Positions 15,912 through 22,759 of a DNA stretch of 37,913 nucleotides are shown piece by piece. Source of the stretch: a virus. Every line of letters starts with the position of its first letter. The stretch's first letter is position 1. Below the pieces are notes generated by a model that was given only the letters and a program-made list of their open reading frames with translations, was not told the origin of the DNA and made no database searches. The translations under genes were made by a program, and so were the position numbers. The DNA is taken from positions 1 to 37,913 of IMG/VR virus record IMGVR_UViG_3300027749_000249; one strand, written 5' to 3'.

Positions 15912-17440
15912 TAGAGCCTCCAGTTCCCGCGTCGTGAGTGATCAATGACGTCTGCGCGCGCAGCCATGGATGGCAGGGCGAAGGTCAGGGCGACCGCGTC
16001 ACCGCGATCAGGGCTTTTAAGTCCACGCTTCTTCATCTGCTCTTTCGATTCCAGTTTGAGGCGGCGGCTTGAGTCATAAGAATGCTGAGGGCCGGTAAGA
16101 TCAGCCATAAGCCGGTTGTCTTCGGGGAGAACAGCAGGCTTATCGACCAGCCACTCCTTGAGTTCACCCCACATTTCATCGCGTCTGAGTGCGTAAATAT
16201 CGTCTTGGACGGCGCGTTCACCGAAATGAATACGATTGACTGGATAGCCCAGCTCGATGAGTCGGTCAGCAACGCCGGACCCGATGCCGGTGCAGTCGAC
16301 GTTGATCATGTCGGGTGACTCGCGATCAGCTTCTCGGGCGACGATTCCGACCAATTCCATCGGTCCTCTGCCGTGCCAGCTCTTAATTTCAGTGACGACC
16401 CGCCCGGTCCTCTTCGCTAAAGCCGAGTCATCATTGCCATACTCAGCAGGATCGAGGCCCCAAATCGTCGTCCCATAAACTTCGACGTCATCTTTACCGG
16501 CAGCAATCGCTGCAAGGACCAAATCCATGGGAATGAGAGGGTCACCTTCCACCCGCTTGAACGCCAGAGCGGCAGATCCGGGGTATTCCTGGTCAAAAAG
16601 CGATCGATCAGACCGGAAATCGGTCAGGATCTTTTGATACATCCAGTAAGACTGCTCGAGGCTTAGGCCAAAAGCTGCCTTGTAATCGGCATCTTCACCC
16701 TCAGGGATCCACCCAATGGGAGGTTCTTTAACGTATTCCGACTGCCAAAACCAGGGGATAAAAACTGGCAGGTATTCAGATAGTCCAGCCTCAGCGTCTT
16801 GCCACATTCCATGAAAGAGATTGCCGACACCATTGGCAGTGGACTCAAGAATGATTTCAGTACCTGGTGCATCAGGGACAATCTGTCCGATGCCAGCCAT
16901 GTGATCGGCTGCATTTGGCCAAAACGCAATTTCAGAACCGTGAAAGAACTGAGCGGTGGCTGATCGACCTGTACCTGATGAGCCGGCGGTTGCAACGCTA
17001 AATTCGCTTTGCAGCTTTTCAAAAACCAGCTGTGATCCTGAGTTGGCTTTAGTCGCCGGCTTCAATTCTCTTGGGCAGAGATCGTGATATCGGCGCGTCA
17101 TGCCGAAAAGATTTGATGTCGCCTCGGCTAAGTGCGTCAGAATGTACGCACGCTTGCCAAAATTCATCGATGTCAGCCAGTACATCCGACCTTCGGTGTA
17201 CGTTGACATGCCCTGCTGACGACCCTTGAGGATGATGGCCCGGACTTTTCCAGTCCTCGACTTCTGATCTTCAAGCATGTCATGAAGGTGCTTCTGCGCC
17301 TGATTCAGCTTGAAAGGAATGATCGACCCGTCTTTACTCCTGATCTTCAGCGCTCTTGGCGCATAAGCTGTGAAATCTCGGCGAAGGATTCTTAGCGCAT
17401 CATCGGCGCTTTTAATCGGCGCTACTGCTGCCATTTTCAT
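15911..17440 (-). CDS. Terminase large subunit
   Basis: A 509-aa packaging motor. The ATPase has a Walker A-like GRQQGMST at residues 73-80 and a Walker B-like strand FFHGSEIAFW near 165-175. The nuclease domain starts at WGLDPAEYGNDDSAL near 325 (first acidic residues), continues with VDCTGIGSGVADRL, and ends with SPDRGDAVALTFALP near 485. It cuts and translocates DNA into the prohead through the portal. Its start overlaps the small terminase by 29 nt, indicating coupled translation. Confidence 0.92.
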   Translation of the reverse strand: MKMAAVAPIKSADDALRILRRDFTAYAPRALKIRSKDGSIIPFKLNQAQKHLHDMLEDQKSRTGKVRAIILKGRQQGMSTYTEGRMYWLTSMNFGKRAYILTHLAEATSNLFGMTRRYHDLCPRELKPATKANSGSQLVFEKLQSEFSVATAGSSGTGRSATAQFFHGSEIAFWPNAADHMAGIGQIVPDAPGTEIILESTANGVGNLFHGMWQDAEAGLSEYLPVFIPWFWQSEYVKEPPIGWIPEGEDADYKAAFGLSLEQSYWMYQKILTDFRSDRSLFDQEYPGSAALAFKRVEGDPLIPMDLVLAAIAAGKDDVEVYGTTIWGLDPAEYGNDDSALAKRTGRVVTEIKSWHGRGPMELVGIVAREADRESPDMINVDCTGIGSGVADRLIELGYPVNRIHFGERAVQDDIYALRRDEMWGELKEWLVDKPAVLPEDNRLMADLTGPQHSYDSSRRLKLESKEQMKKRGLKSPDRGDAVALTFALPSMAARADVIDHSRRGNWRL

Positions 17441-17708
17441 TCATGATATTGAGGAGAGCGTCTTCATAAGAATGCTGAACCGTCGCTTCAACCTCTGTTC
17501 TCGCAAGCTTCGGCACGTGATACTCGATCACCGATTGAAATAACTTGAAGGCTTCAGCGGGATTTTCTTGAGCCACCTGATCCAGCCATCCTTCCAATCT
17601 GTCTGCGTTGTTGTTTACAAACAGAGCGATTGCAGCTCTTGCGTCTGCCGTCGCTTTGTTGGTTGCTCCCTTTGGTCTTCCTTGCCCTGATGTGCTTGAT
17701 TTTGCCAT
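17412..17708 (-). CDS. Terminase small subunit
   Basis: A 98-aa protein with the common small-terminase start GRPKGATNKATADARAAIA and the later helix NPAEAFKLFQSVIEYHVPKLARTEVE, both characteristic of this short family. It would recognise the packaging site and recruit the large subunit, whose gene it overlaps. Type I am sure of; the packaging mode (pac or cos) cannot be read from it. Confidence 0.85.
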   Translation of the reverse strand: MAKSSTSGQGRPKGATNKATADARAAIALFVNNNADRLEGWLDQVAQENPAEAFKLFQSVIEYHVPKLARTEVEATVQHSYEDALLNIMNENGSSSAD

Positions 17709-17731
17709 ATCTAACCGTTATTTACGGCTCC

Positions 17732-17935
17732 TTATTGTTTATTAATACGTCCGACGTCGATTTGAATTAACGTCAGGGTTTTTTGAATCTGATCATATTG
17801 CACATCGTGCTTATCGAGATGCTCGTCAAAGCTCTTCTCAATCTTGTCCATCCTGTATTCGAGATTCTGAACCGTCGACCATGTAACCACTGCGAATCCG
17901 CACAGCATCACGCCGAGTTTGATCCATTCGCCCAT
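17732..17935 (-). CDS. Membrane-anchored coiled-coil protein, i-spanin-like
   Basis: I place the start at the ATG 17935 (MGEWIKLGV) because GAGG lies 9 nt upstream; the longer frame to 18031 adds no recognisable sequence. The 67-aa product has one N-terminal membrane segment (LGVMLCGFAVVTWSTV, residues 7-22) and a charged coiled coil up to the end. This is the design of a short inner-membrane spanin subunit, and the lipoprotein gene just upstream is a plausible partner. Other small phage membrane proteins share this layout, so the role is tentative. Confidence 0.6.
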   Translation of the reverse strand: MGEWIKLGVMLCGFAVVTWSTVQNLEYRMDKIEKSFDEHLDKHDVQYDQIQKTLTLIQIDVGRINKQ

Positions 17936-18061
17936 GGTTTTTTTCCTCAATCTCTGTGCAAGTAAGTCCAAAAAAGATCCCGTCAGGGAACGCGCTGGGG
18001 TGTAAGCCATTGGGTATGTCCGGAAAAACAAGATTCCCTGAAAAAGAACAAGAACAACCCG

Positions 18062-18346
18062 CTATTGCAGTAACTGTCGCGCTCTTGCATAGCCACGCAA
18101 GATGACGTCGCCACCTGCGTTGATTTTTTTGATCCTGTCGCCTTTGATATCCAGCTCCACATCTTCTGGAATCGCTGGCATATTCAGTTTTGGACATGAT
18201 TGTGAGGTCATATCCGGTATCTTGAGATTCGGCGCGATCGGCGCAGAAATGCAGCCATTTAATAGAATAAAAATAACAATGACCCACATCACCATCCCGA
18301 ATTTAATGGCATTTCTGATCATTTCTTCGGGGGTTTCTGGAAGCAT
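18062..18346 (-). CDS. Putative outer-membrane lipoprotein, o-spanin-like
   Basis: A 94-aa protein with a hydrophobic segment at ~16-30 (FGMVMWVIVIFILLNGC) ending in a lipobox-like LLNGC. After cleavage it would be a Pro-rich lipoprotein with a second Cys (SQSCPKL), then VELDIKGDRIKKINAGGDVILRGY. The ending GDxI..GGxxLLR-like pattern recurs next to phage lysis genes. The 15-residue charged N-terminus before the hydrophobic stretch is longer than usual. Start overlaps the previous stop (TAATG). Confidence 0.6.
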   Translation of the reverse strand: MLPETPEEMIRNAIKFGMVMWVIVIFILLNGCISAPIAPNLKIPDMTSQSCPKLNMPAIPEDVELDIKGDRIKKINAGGDVILRGYARARQLLQ

Positions 18347-18453
18347 TACTTAAAAACCTCAACAACACCCCACAGAAAAGCGAGGATGATGGATAAACCG
18401 ATAAGCATTCCGCCTTGCATTAAAAGTTCGTAATCATCGTCTGGCTCATGCAT
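18346..18453 (-). CDS. Tiny single-span membrane protein in the lysis cluster
   Basis: A 35-aa protein starting at the ATG 18453 (MHEPDDDYELL), one base overlapping the endolysin stop (TGATG). Residues 13-32 (QGGMLIGLSIILAFLWGVV) form one membrane span. The acidic N-terminus and single span resemble small holin or antiholin proteins. It is coupled to both neighbours, which supports it being a real gene. The longer frame to 18552 only reads through the endolysin gene. Confidence 0.6.
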   Translation of the reverse strand: MHEPDDDYELLMQGGMLIGLSIILAFLWGVVEVFK

Positions 18454-18917
18454 CAGGCAAGCCTTCCTGATTTCGCATCCGCAAATGCAACTAATAGTCG
18501 ACCGATCTTGTGTTCGTGTTGCCCGTAACCTGCGCCTGGAAAAGACGCCCAAACGCTGCGGCAGCGCTTAATAGCCGACTCGATCCGTCCTGCTTCGATA
18601 TCCTCAAGGGCGTGGCGCTCTTTAATATATTGAATGGCGATGCGATCCTGAGATTCTGGCGTGAAATCTTTAAGTCCCAGCATTTTTGAATACGCTTTCG
18701 CGTAACGAGCAAGAATCTGATAACGACCTGCTGCAGTCGATTTCAATCTTGGATTCAACGTCACGATGATATTAGGGTGTTTTGAATAGTCGTGGAAAGT
18801 CGTTCCACCCACGAGGATGTTGTAACCATCGTCTCCGTGGCCGTGGGTTCCTTCGCTGACCGAGATCATGTCGAGGAAAGCCGATAGGTTCTTACTGATC
18901 CCCTGAAACCTAGTCAT
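18453..18917 (-). CDS. Endolysin, lambda R-type lytic transglycosylase
   Basis: A 154-aa protein that matches lambda R closely from memory: AFLDMISVSEGTHG (catalytic Glu22, equivalent to lambda R Glu19), YNILVGGTTFHDYSKHP, VTLNPRLKSTAAGRYQIL, GLKDFTPESQDRIAIQYIKER, and CRSVWASFPGAGYGQHEHK. It cleaves the glycan backbone of peptidoglycan to give anhydro ends (GH104). No signal peptide is seen, so it needs a holin. The holin-like gene lies directly upstream, with 1-nt overlap. Confidence 0.95.
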   Translation of the reverse strand: MTRFQGISKNLSAFLDMISVSEGTHGHGDDGYNILVGGTTFHDYSKHPNIIVTLNPRLKSTAAGRYQILARYAKAYSKMLGLKDFTPESQDRIAIQYIKERHALEDIEAGRIESAIKRCRSVWASFPGAGYGQHEHKIGRLLVAFADAKSGRLA

Positions 18918-19162
18918 TACTCGCGGCCCTCTTGAAGAACATCTTTAAGCTCTTTCTGCATATCGACGTACTCAGGATCTGCCTTGGCGCCGACCGTGAG
19001 CCAGCTAATAGAAGCCATCATGATCATCCAGAGTCCCATGAGAATGTTTTTGGCCACGCCATCAGGAATCGCCAGGACGCCAGACAAAGCAAGCCAGAGA
19101 ACGCTCTGCCTGTTTGTGCCTTCGTCGGTGGTCATTCCCAGTTTTTTCTTAATCGGATTCAT
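18917..19162 (-). CDS. Holin-like membrane protein
   Basis: Start set at ATG 19162 (MNPIKKKLGMTTDEG), which overlaps the HNH stop by 14 nt; the longer frame is an HNH shadow. The 81-aa product has a basic N-terminus, two hydrophobic stretches (residues 20-32 SVLWLALSGVLAI and 39-58 NILMGLWMIMMASISWLTVG), and a charged C-terminus. This fits a class II-type holin that would release the endolysin encoded next. The assignment comes from topology and position. Confidence 0.65.
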   Translation of the reverse strand: MNPIKKKLGMTTDEGTNRQSVLWLALSGVLAIPDGVAKNILMGLWMIMMASISWLTVGAKADPEYVDMQKELKDVLQEGRE

Positions 19163-19721
19163 AAGGTAAAACTCGCCGTGATCGATTGTGTTCTTTATTG
19201 ACGATGGCCTTGACCTGGTTGCAGCCAGCGCAAAGGACCTGAAGGTTCTTTTCAGCTTCATCGAGATGCTTGATGTAATAGCGGTAGATCCGGCCTCCGA
19301 CTCTTTCTCGGTCCTCTTTGCCGTCGCCGCGAATGTGATCGAGAACCAGACCACGCCAATCTTTGTTGTAGCCGCAGTGAACACACACCCCACCGAGGTG
19401 CTGAAGCAGATCGAATCGCTTCTTATAGTCGTGTTTGTTATAGGCGCCGTTATTTGCGCGATATAACTGTTGATAATTAGTTAAACCGCAATGTTGATCG
19501 TACTTTTTAGGAGCGGAAGCCAATTTCCGAGCGGAGCATCCTCTTGAACAGAGCTTCTGTGTCTTTTTGATGCTGTGGAAAAGGCTTCCGCAAACGGTGC
19601 AGGTTTTAGAATGCCGATAACTTCCCTGCTTGGCGCAATTGAGGCTGCACCACTTATGTGTTGAGTTCTTTTTTTTGAAAATCTCATGGCATGCTGCACA
19701 GGCAACACGCCCATGCGTCAT
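19149..19721 (-). CDS. HNH endonuclease with two N-terminal zinc ribbons
   Basis: A 190-aa protein. Two treble-clef or ribbon-like units at the N-terminus: CAACHEIF...WCSLNC (~8-30) and CTVCGSLF...LCSRGC (~37-60). The HNH core follows: CVHCGYNKDW, LVLDHIRGDG, then EKNLQVLCAGCNQVK. It cuts DNA with a metal ion, and is probably a free-standing homing endonuclease that spreads between phages, since it interrupts the lysis cluster. A packaging role, as for HNH proteins next to terminase, is less likely because terminase lies 1.4 kb away. Confidence 0.85.
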   Translation of the reverse strand: MTHGRVACAACHEIFKKKNSTHKWCSLNCAKQGSYRHSKTCTVCGSLFHSIKKTQKLCSRGCSARKLASAPKKYDQHCGLTNYQQLYRANNGAYNKHDYKKRFDLLQHLGGVCVHCGYNKDWRGLVLDHIRGDGKEDRERVGGRIYRYYIKHLDEAEKNLQVLCAGCNQVKAIVNKEHNRSRRVLPYESD

Positions 19722-19972
19722 TTCGCCGAGTCAGTTGATGGAGCAATCTTTTTAAAGTACTGAACTGCCAGTTCTACACCGAATCGCGCCATGGATTCGG
19801 TCAGCTCAAGACCAATGATTTCGACCTCAGCCAAAACGCCTTTACGTTTTTCGGCGCTTGAGATTTCTTTTTCTGCCCAGCGTTGGACAATCCCAAGAAT
19901 CCTTGGGAAAACGTCAGGACCCAGCAAGATATTCGCGATCTGCGTAATGAGATAGCCGATAAGAACGTGCAT
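19718..19972 (-). CDS. Small amphipathic protein, first gene of the late operon
   Basis: An 84-aa protein beginning MHVLIGYLITQIANILLGPD, a mildly hydrophobic N-terminus, then a charged helix (RWAEKEISSAEKRKGVLAEVEIIGLELTESMARFG). No family recognised. It overlaps the HNH gene by 4 nt (ATGA) and begins 15 nt after a strong terminator. It may be another lysis-control protein, but that is only a guess from position. Confidence 0.6.
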   Translation of the reverse strand: MHVLIGYLITQIANILLGPDVFPRILGIVQRWAEKEISSAEKRKGVLAEVEIIGLELTESMARFGVELAVQYFKKIAPSTDSAK

Positions 19973-19986
19973 GGATCACCTGTAAT

Positions 19987-20009
19987 AAAAAAACCCGCGC
20001 TGTGGCGGG
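19987..20009 (-). terminator. Intrinsic terminator just before the late operon
   Basis: Minus-strand CCCGC (20009-20005), loop CACAGC, GCGGG (19998-19994), then seven T (19993-19987). It lies 15 nt upstream of the first late gene, so late transcripts must start below it or read through it. Confidence 0.85.
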
Positions 20010-20046
20010 CAAGATGCTCATCGAGGAGAGAGAGCGAAACTTGAAT

Positions 20047-20074
20047 AAAAAAAGACCGCCTTTCGAACGGTCTT
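20047..20074 (-). terminator. Second intrinsic terminator before the late operon
   Basis: Minus-strand AAGACCG (74-68), loop TTCGAAAGG, CGGTCTT (58-52), then T run. It stands 38 nt upstream of the first terminator. Together they form a tandem block between the Q-like gene and late genes. Confidence 0.85.
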
Positions 20075-20122
20075 ATTTGACATTGCCTGGCACGATACTC
20101 AAAAAACGCACTTATCGGTGAT

Positions 20123-20277
20123 CTACGATTGTCCTTTAAAAAAATTGATGAGGGCATCTTCTACGACTTTTGAACGATTCTTGAATTGCCCCAAATGGTC
20201 TACAACCTTTTTGGTTAACGTAATCGTGATAGTTACTTTCTTTTCTTCTTCAAGCTAATGTACAACATTTTTTTCAT
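20123..20277 (-). pseudogene. Ribbon-helix-helix (CopG/Arc-like) gene, apparently frameshifted
   Basis: An open frame 20254-20123 encodes KKVTITITLTKKVVDHLG, then FKNRSKVVEDALINFF, an RHH pattern with one beta strand and two helices. It has no start codon: a TAG lies directly upstream at 257-255. A neighbouring frame opens with ATG at 20277, overlaps the previous stop as ATGA, and gives MKKMLYISLKKKRK before TAA at 20233. The two join only by a -1 shift inside the purine run 20233-20253. So this is either a one-base deletion, a sequencing error, or a programmed slip. The RHH would be an early repressor. Confidence 0.55.
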
Positions 20278-20687
20278 CTCATGGACAACCAGGTTTTGAT
20301 GATCCAGCGTTCTGCTCGGTCTATGCCATCGCCTCGAATGTCTTCCATGGCCACGTAGCGCTTTCTAATGGCCTTGTAGTACCTCTCACCAGCCCTGCAC
20401 TGCTCACGCATGAGGGCCACCAGCCTTCCGGCTTCTTGAACGTCTCTGGGAATCCATATCGGCGGAAGGGGTTTTCCATCTCCCGTGGCTCTTGATTCAC
20501 CCATTCGTCCTAAAGCAGAGCGTTGGGCATAGGCGGAATAAAGGCCGAGCGCTTCGTACTCGCCCCAATCTTTTAACATCCCCCGAATGATGTCCCGGGA
20601 CGTTTTCCTTCTGCTCAGGCATCGCTCAGGATGCTGTACAGGATCAGCAGAAGGATTAGCAAGGTCAGCTCCCAATTCATCATTCAC
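20274..20687 (-). CDS. Putative late antiterminator, Q-like
   Basis: I use the GTG at 20687 as start, 8 nt inside the upstream gene. The 137-aa product has MLKDWGEYEALGLYSAYAQRSALGRMGE, then DVQEAGRLVALMREQC and an HTH-like end YYKAIRKRYVAMEDI...DRAERWIIKTWL. This WG start plus a C-terminal sigma-4-like helix pair ending in AExWI resembles phage antitermination protein Q. Its place directly upstream of two terminators and the late operon, as with lambda Q, is strong support. Family assignment by eye only. Confidence 0.55.
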   Translation of the reverse strand: MNDELGADLANPSADPVQHPERCLSRRKTSRDIIRGMLKDWGEYEALGLYSAYAQRSALGRMGESRATGDGKPLPPIWIPRDVQEAGRLVALMREQCRAGERYYKAIRKRYVAMEDIRGDGIDRAERWIIKTWLSMR

Positions 20688-21051
20688 TCTGACCTCGCAG
20701 CTCAATCTCAACGACCGCGAGAAGATTCCACAGGGCATGCCAGGTGTGTGGCATCCCGCTCTGTGGGTCAATGCCGTCTTCGAGTAAATGACGAATAAGA
20801 GCAGCTCGGTATCGCTTTTCTCCCTGCGGGACCGTAATCCAGCCACCCTCGGTATATTTATCAGCACCGAAAGTCGAAATTTTTGCTACCGCCTTCAGTG
20901 CATTCCTGAAATCAAGCAAAAGATCGGCTCTGATTTTACCGTTATCAAGCTTCGCTCCAGGCTGATCTGGGGGTCGGCCATAGGGATCGTTTTCATCCTC
21001 TTGATGGACCGCCATCCGGATAACGAGATCCTCGTAAGGACTTAAACTCAT
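20680..21051 (-). CDS. dATP/dGTP diphosphohydrolase N-terminal-domain protein (PF18909-like)
   Basis: A 123-aa protein with the typical order GAKLDNGKIRADLLLDF, then ISTFGADKYTEGGW, YRAALIRHLLEDGIDPQSGMPH and HALWNLLAVVEIE. This layout (K-D-GK-R-DL; FGA-KY-W; ALxRHL; GxxxDxxxGxxH) defines a common phage family annotated as dATP/dGTP diphosphohydrolase. It would trim dNTP pools in the cell. The MazG-like gene upstream overlaps it by 4 nt, so the two are co-translated and may act together. Confidence 0.8.
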   Translation of the reverse strand: MSLSPYEDLVIRMAVHQEDENDPYGRPPDQPGAKLDNGKIRADLLLDFRNALKAVAKISTFGADKYTEGGWITVPQGEKRYRAALIRHLLEDGIDPQSGMPHTWHALWNLLAVVEIELRGQSE

Positions 21052-21416
21052 GCCGCCTCCTCGACGTTCCAGCTCCGGCTGACAACCTTTTCAAAATCGG
21101 GTGAAGCGTTCGTCATATGACTTTGATGTACCTCATCCCAAGCGGCCTGTGCATCAATCCCCAAAGAAAAAAGCACCTCGATGCAGGCACGCATTGTTTC
21201 TACGACCTTGACGCCAACTGCAGCGACTGAAACAACCGGATCGAAATCATCAGAGGTAATCCCCACCACGGCGGCGTTCCACGCATCAAAAGTCTGAGTC
21301 ACGTTTTCAGCCATCTGATCAGCGCAGAGACTGGTCTGATCACCGTTGGGAAAATCCACCGATTGCCCTTTCGCTAACATAAAATTGGCCTGCTGTTCAA
21401 AAACTGTTTCGCTCAT
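21048..21416 (-). CDS. MazG/PRA-PH-like protein with altered active site
   Basis: A 122-aa protein. The opening FEQQANFMLAKGQSVDFP and the end FSLGIDAQAAWDEVHQSHMT match phage MazG-like nucleotide pyrophosphohydrolases (EFMxxxGQ; GID..AxxEVHxSNM). The usual metal-binding EExxE and ExxD motifs are poorly kept: the equivalent helices read AENVTQTFDAW and VVETMRACIEVL. It may have lost or changed catalysis. It is coupled to the PF18909-like gene (ATGA). Confidence 0.65.
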   Translation of the reverse strand: MSETVFEQQANFMLAKGQSVDFPNGDQTSLCADQMAENVTQTFDAWNAAVVGITSDDFDPVVSVAAVGVKVVETMRACIEVLFSLGIDAQAAWDEVHQSHMTNASPDFEKVVSRSWNVEEAA

Positions 21417-21447
21417 TGCTTCACCCCTTTATTTGAAAAAATACGCA

Positions 21448-21717
21448 TTAAACTTTCTCGTCACGCGAAATCTTTTTGAGAAGTCGGGTGGGGTCGATTC
21501 CAGCGGCTTTTGCAGCCGTCAACCGAGATCGCTGCTCGGGAGTGAATTTCGGCATCGGTCGCCAAGCGACGACCATGTACTCTTCGTGCCAAAGTCCATC
21601 AAAAAGATTACCGTCCATCCTTCGCATCTGAATTTTTGTCCCTTTGGGAGGCATCTTGTCCATGCAAAGGTTCCATTCCGGAGAGTCCGACGACAGAGTC
21701 TGATGACGACTATCCAC
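21448..21717 (-). CDS. DUF551-like small protein
   Basis: An 89-aa protein starting at GTG 21717. It has SPEWNLCMDKMPPKGTKIQ, then FDGLWHEEYMVVAWRPMPKF. The pattern W...MPP.GT......W.PMP is that of DUF551 and related phage proteins that look like a small beta domain. Function is unknown. Start overlaps the stop of the 33-aa membrane gene. The C-terminal 30 residues are basic. Confidence 0.65.
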   Translation of the reverse strand: MDSRHQTLSSDSPEWNLCMDKMPPKGTKIQMRRMDGNLFDGLWHEEYMVVAWRPMPKFTPEQRSRLTAAKAAGIDPTRLLKKISRDEKV

Positions 21718-21811
21718 GACGCTTTTCCCAACAGGTTTTATTGATCACCCAAGCGATGACGTAAATGATTGACCAGTACCCAATCGCGACAAAAGCGATG
21801 AAGTACCTCAT
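21710..21811 (-). CDS. 33-aa single-span membrane protein
   Basis: ATG at 21811-21809 opens MRYFIAFVAIGYWSIIYVIA, followed by WVINKTCWEKRRG and a TAG at 21710. One hydrophobic span with a basic C-terminus. It overlaps both the gene before (ATGA at 21808-21811) and after it, so it lies in a coupled chain of early genes. The function is unknown. Confidence 0.55.
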   Translation of the reverse strand: MRYFIAFVAIGYWSIIYVIAWVINKTCWEKRRG

Positions 21812-21927
21812 GACCAGTCCTTCCAAAGCCCGTAGGACCAGACTGCTGAATGCAGGATGAGGTAAGTCCACAGCGCTTGGACTTCACCAACAAATGACCA
21901 AATGAAAATGGTCGTTGTAAAAATCAC
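21808..21927 (-). CDS. 39-aa hydrophobic protein
   Basis: GTG at 21927 overlaps the stop of the nuclease gene (GTGTGA). The product is MIFTTTIFIWSFVGEVQALW then TYLILHSAVWSYGLWKDWS, an aromatic-rich, mostly hydrophobic peptide. It probably inserts in the membrane. It ends exactly on the ATG of the 33-aa gene, so both are probably made together. No family known to me. Confidence 0.55.
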   Translation of the reverse strand: MIFTTTIFIWSFVGEVQALWTYLILHSAVWSYGLWKDWS

Positions 21928-22394
21928 ACGGCCTCCCAAGTGTTGAGTTTGTCTTGAGTCAGCCCATAGCCGACTCCGTGACCCAGATCGATTAGATTGC
22001 TGTCGTTGTAAAGTTCGTGCCGATGCGCCCATCCTGGGAACGTGACCTGGTGATCGCTGATGATGGCCAGAACGTAGATATCGACGTCCTCGTTGACCTT
22101 GCACTTTCCGAGGAGTCTTCCATTGGGGTGACGGGTTGATTTGATGTCGATCCGCTTTCCTCCAATCAGGAGGTCGGCTGATCCTGATCGTGGCTTCAAA
22201 CTGAGGTCGGGCCAGACGTTTTGAGCTTTAGCAAAAGCCAGCTCGCCGACGATGGCATCCATGTCCGCTGTCATTCCATCCTGAGGCCCGATCTTGCCAT
22301 CGACGACCAAAGTCCCCCGGTTCATCAAAGTGCGAATGCCGCCGAGCATGGAAGCCAGAAGACGCATGTCGTATCCAATATCAACGACAATCAT
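21924..22394 (-). CDS. PD-(D/E)XK-type nuclease-like protein
   Basis: A 156-aa protein. The core is AIVGELAFAKAQNVWPDLSL (Glu in a first helix), SGSADLLIGGKRIDIKSTRH (Asp of SADL, then DIK) and a following strand DIYVLAIIS. E, D and D-x-K in this order are the active site of restriction-endonuclease-fold enzymes. It lies beside RusA in the replication block, so it probably acts in DNA repair, recombination or host DNA breakdown. It overlaps RusA by 4 nt. Confidence 0.75.
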   Translation of the reverse strand: MIVVDIGYDMRLLASMLGGIRTLMNRGTLVVDGKIGPQDGMTADMDAIVGELAFAKAQNVWPDLSLKPRSGSADLLIGGKRIDIKSTRHPNGRLLGKCKVNEDVDIYVLAIISDHQVTFPGWAHRHELYNDSNLIDLGHGVGYGLTQDKLNTWEAV

Positions 22395-22759
22395 TCAGAC
22401 CCCCATTCGACAACCAATCCCCCTTCAGCAATGGGTTCGCTTTTTAAAACCAAAATCCTGACGATCTGGCTGTCATCCACCCAGGCAATCTGATTAAGTG
22501 CATCGATCGCGACTTTCAACACGTTGTCGAGATCAATCGCCCTCACAGGCTTGCCAGTCGATTTTTTAGGTTTCTTTGGGTGGTAACTCACCTCAACCCA
22601 TACTGGGCCTTCCAGAGGCTCTACAACGCCTGCTTCCAATGCTTCCCGATGAACGTGCGACTTGTAACTGACAGCTTCCGATGAGCGCACGACACGCCCA
22701 CCAAAAACTCGCCAGTAGCGGTTGGTTGAGATCGGATAGTTTAGTTGAATGCGGTTCAT
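22391..22759 (-). CDS. rusA: RusA-type Holliday junction resolvase
   Basis: A 122-aa protein with ATG at 22759 (MNRIQLNYPISTNRYWR), chosen because AGAG lies 11 nt upstream; a TTG at 22786 would add nine residues. It holds the RusA signature PVRAIDLDNVLKVAIDALNQ and VDDSQIVRI with the three conserved Asp residues. It is a dimeric nuclease that resolves four-way junctions arising in phage replication and recombination. Confidence 0.92.
   Translation of the reverse strand: MNRIQLNYPISTNRYWRVFGGRVVRSSEAVSYKSHVHREALEAGVVEPLEGPVWVEVSYHPKKPKKSTGKPVRAIDLDNVLKVAIDALNQIAWVDDSQIVRILVLKSEPIAEGGLVVEWGSE

Noticed and set aside
20680-21416. 2-aminoadenine (Z) genome modification system.
   Set aside because: No purZ-like adenylosuccinate synthase or matching DNA polymerase is present in the window; nucleotide hydrolase-like genes alone are not enough.
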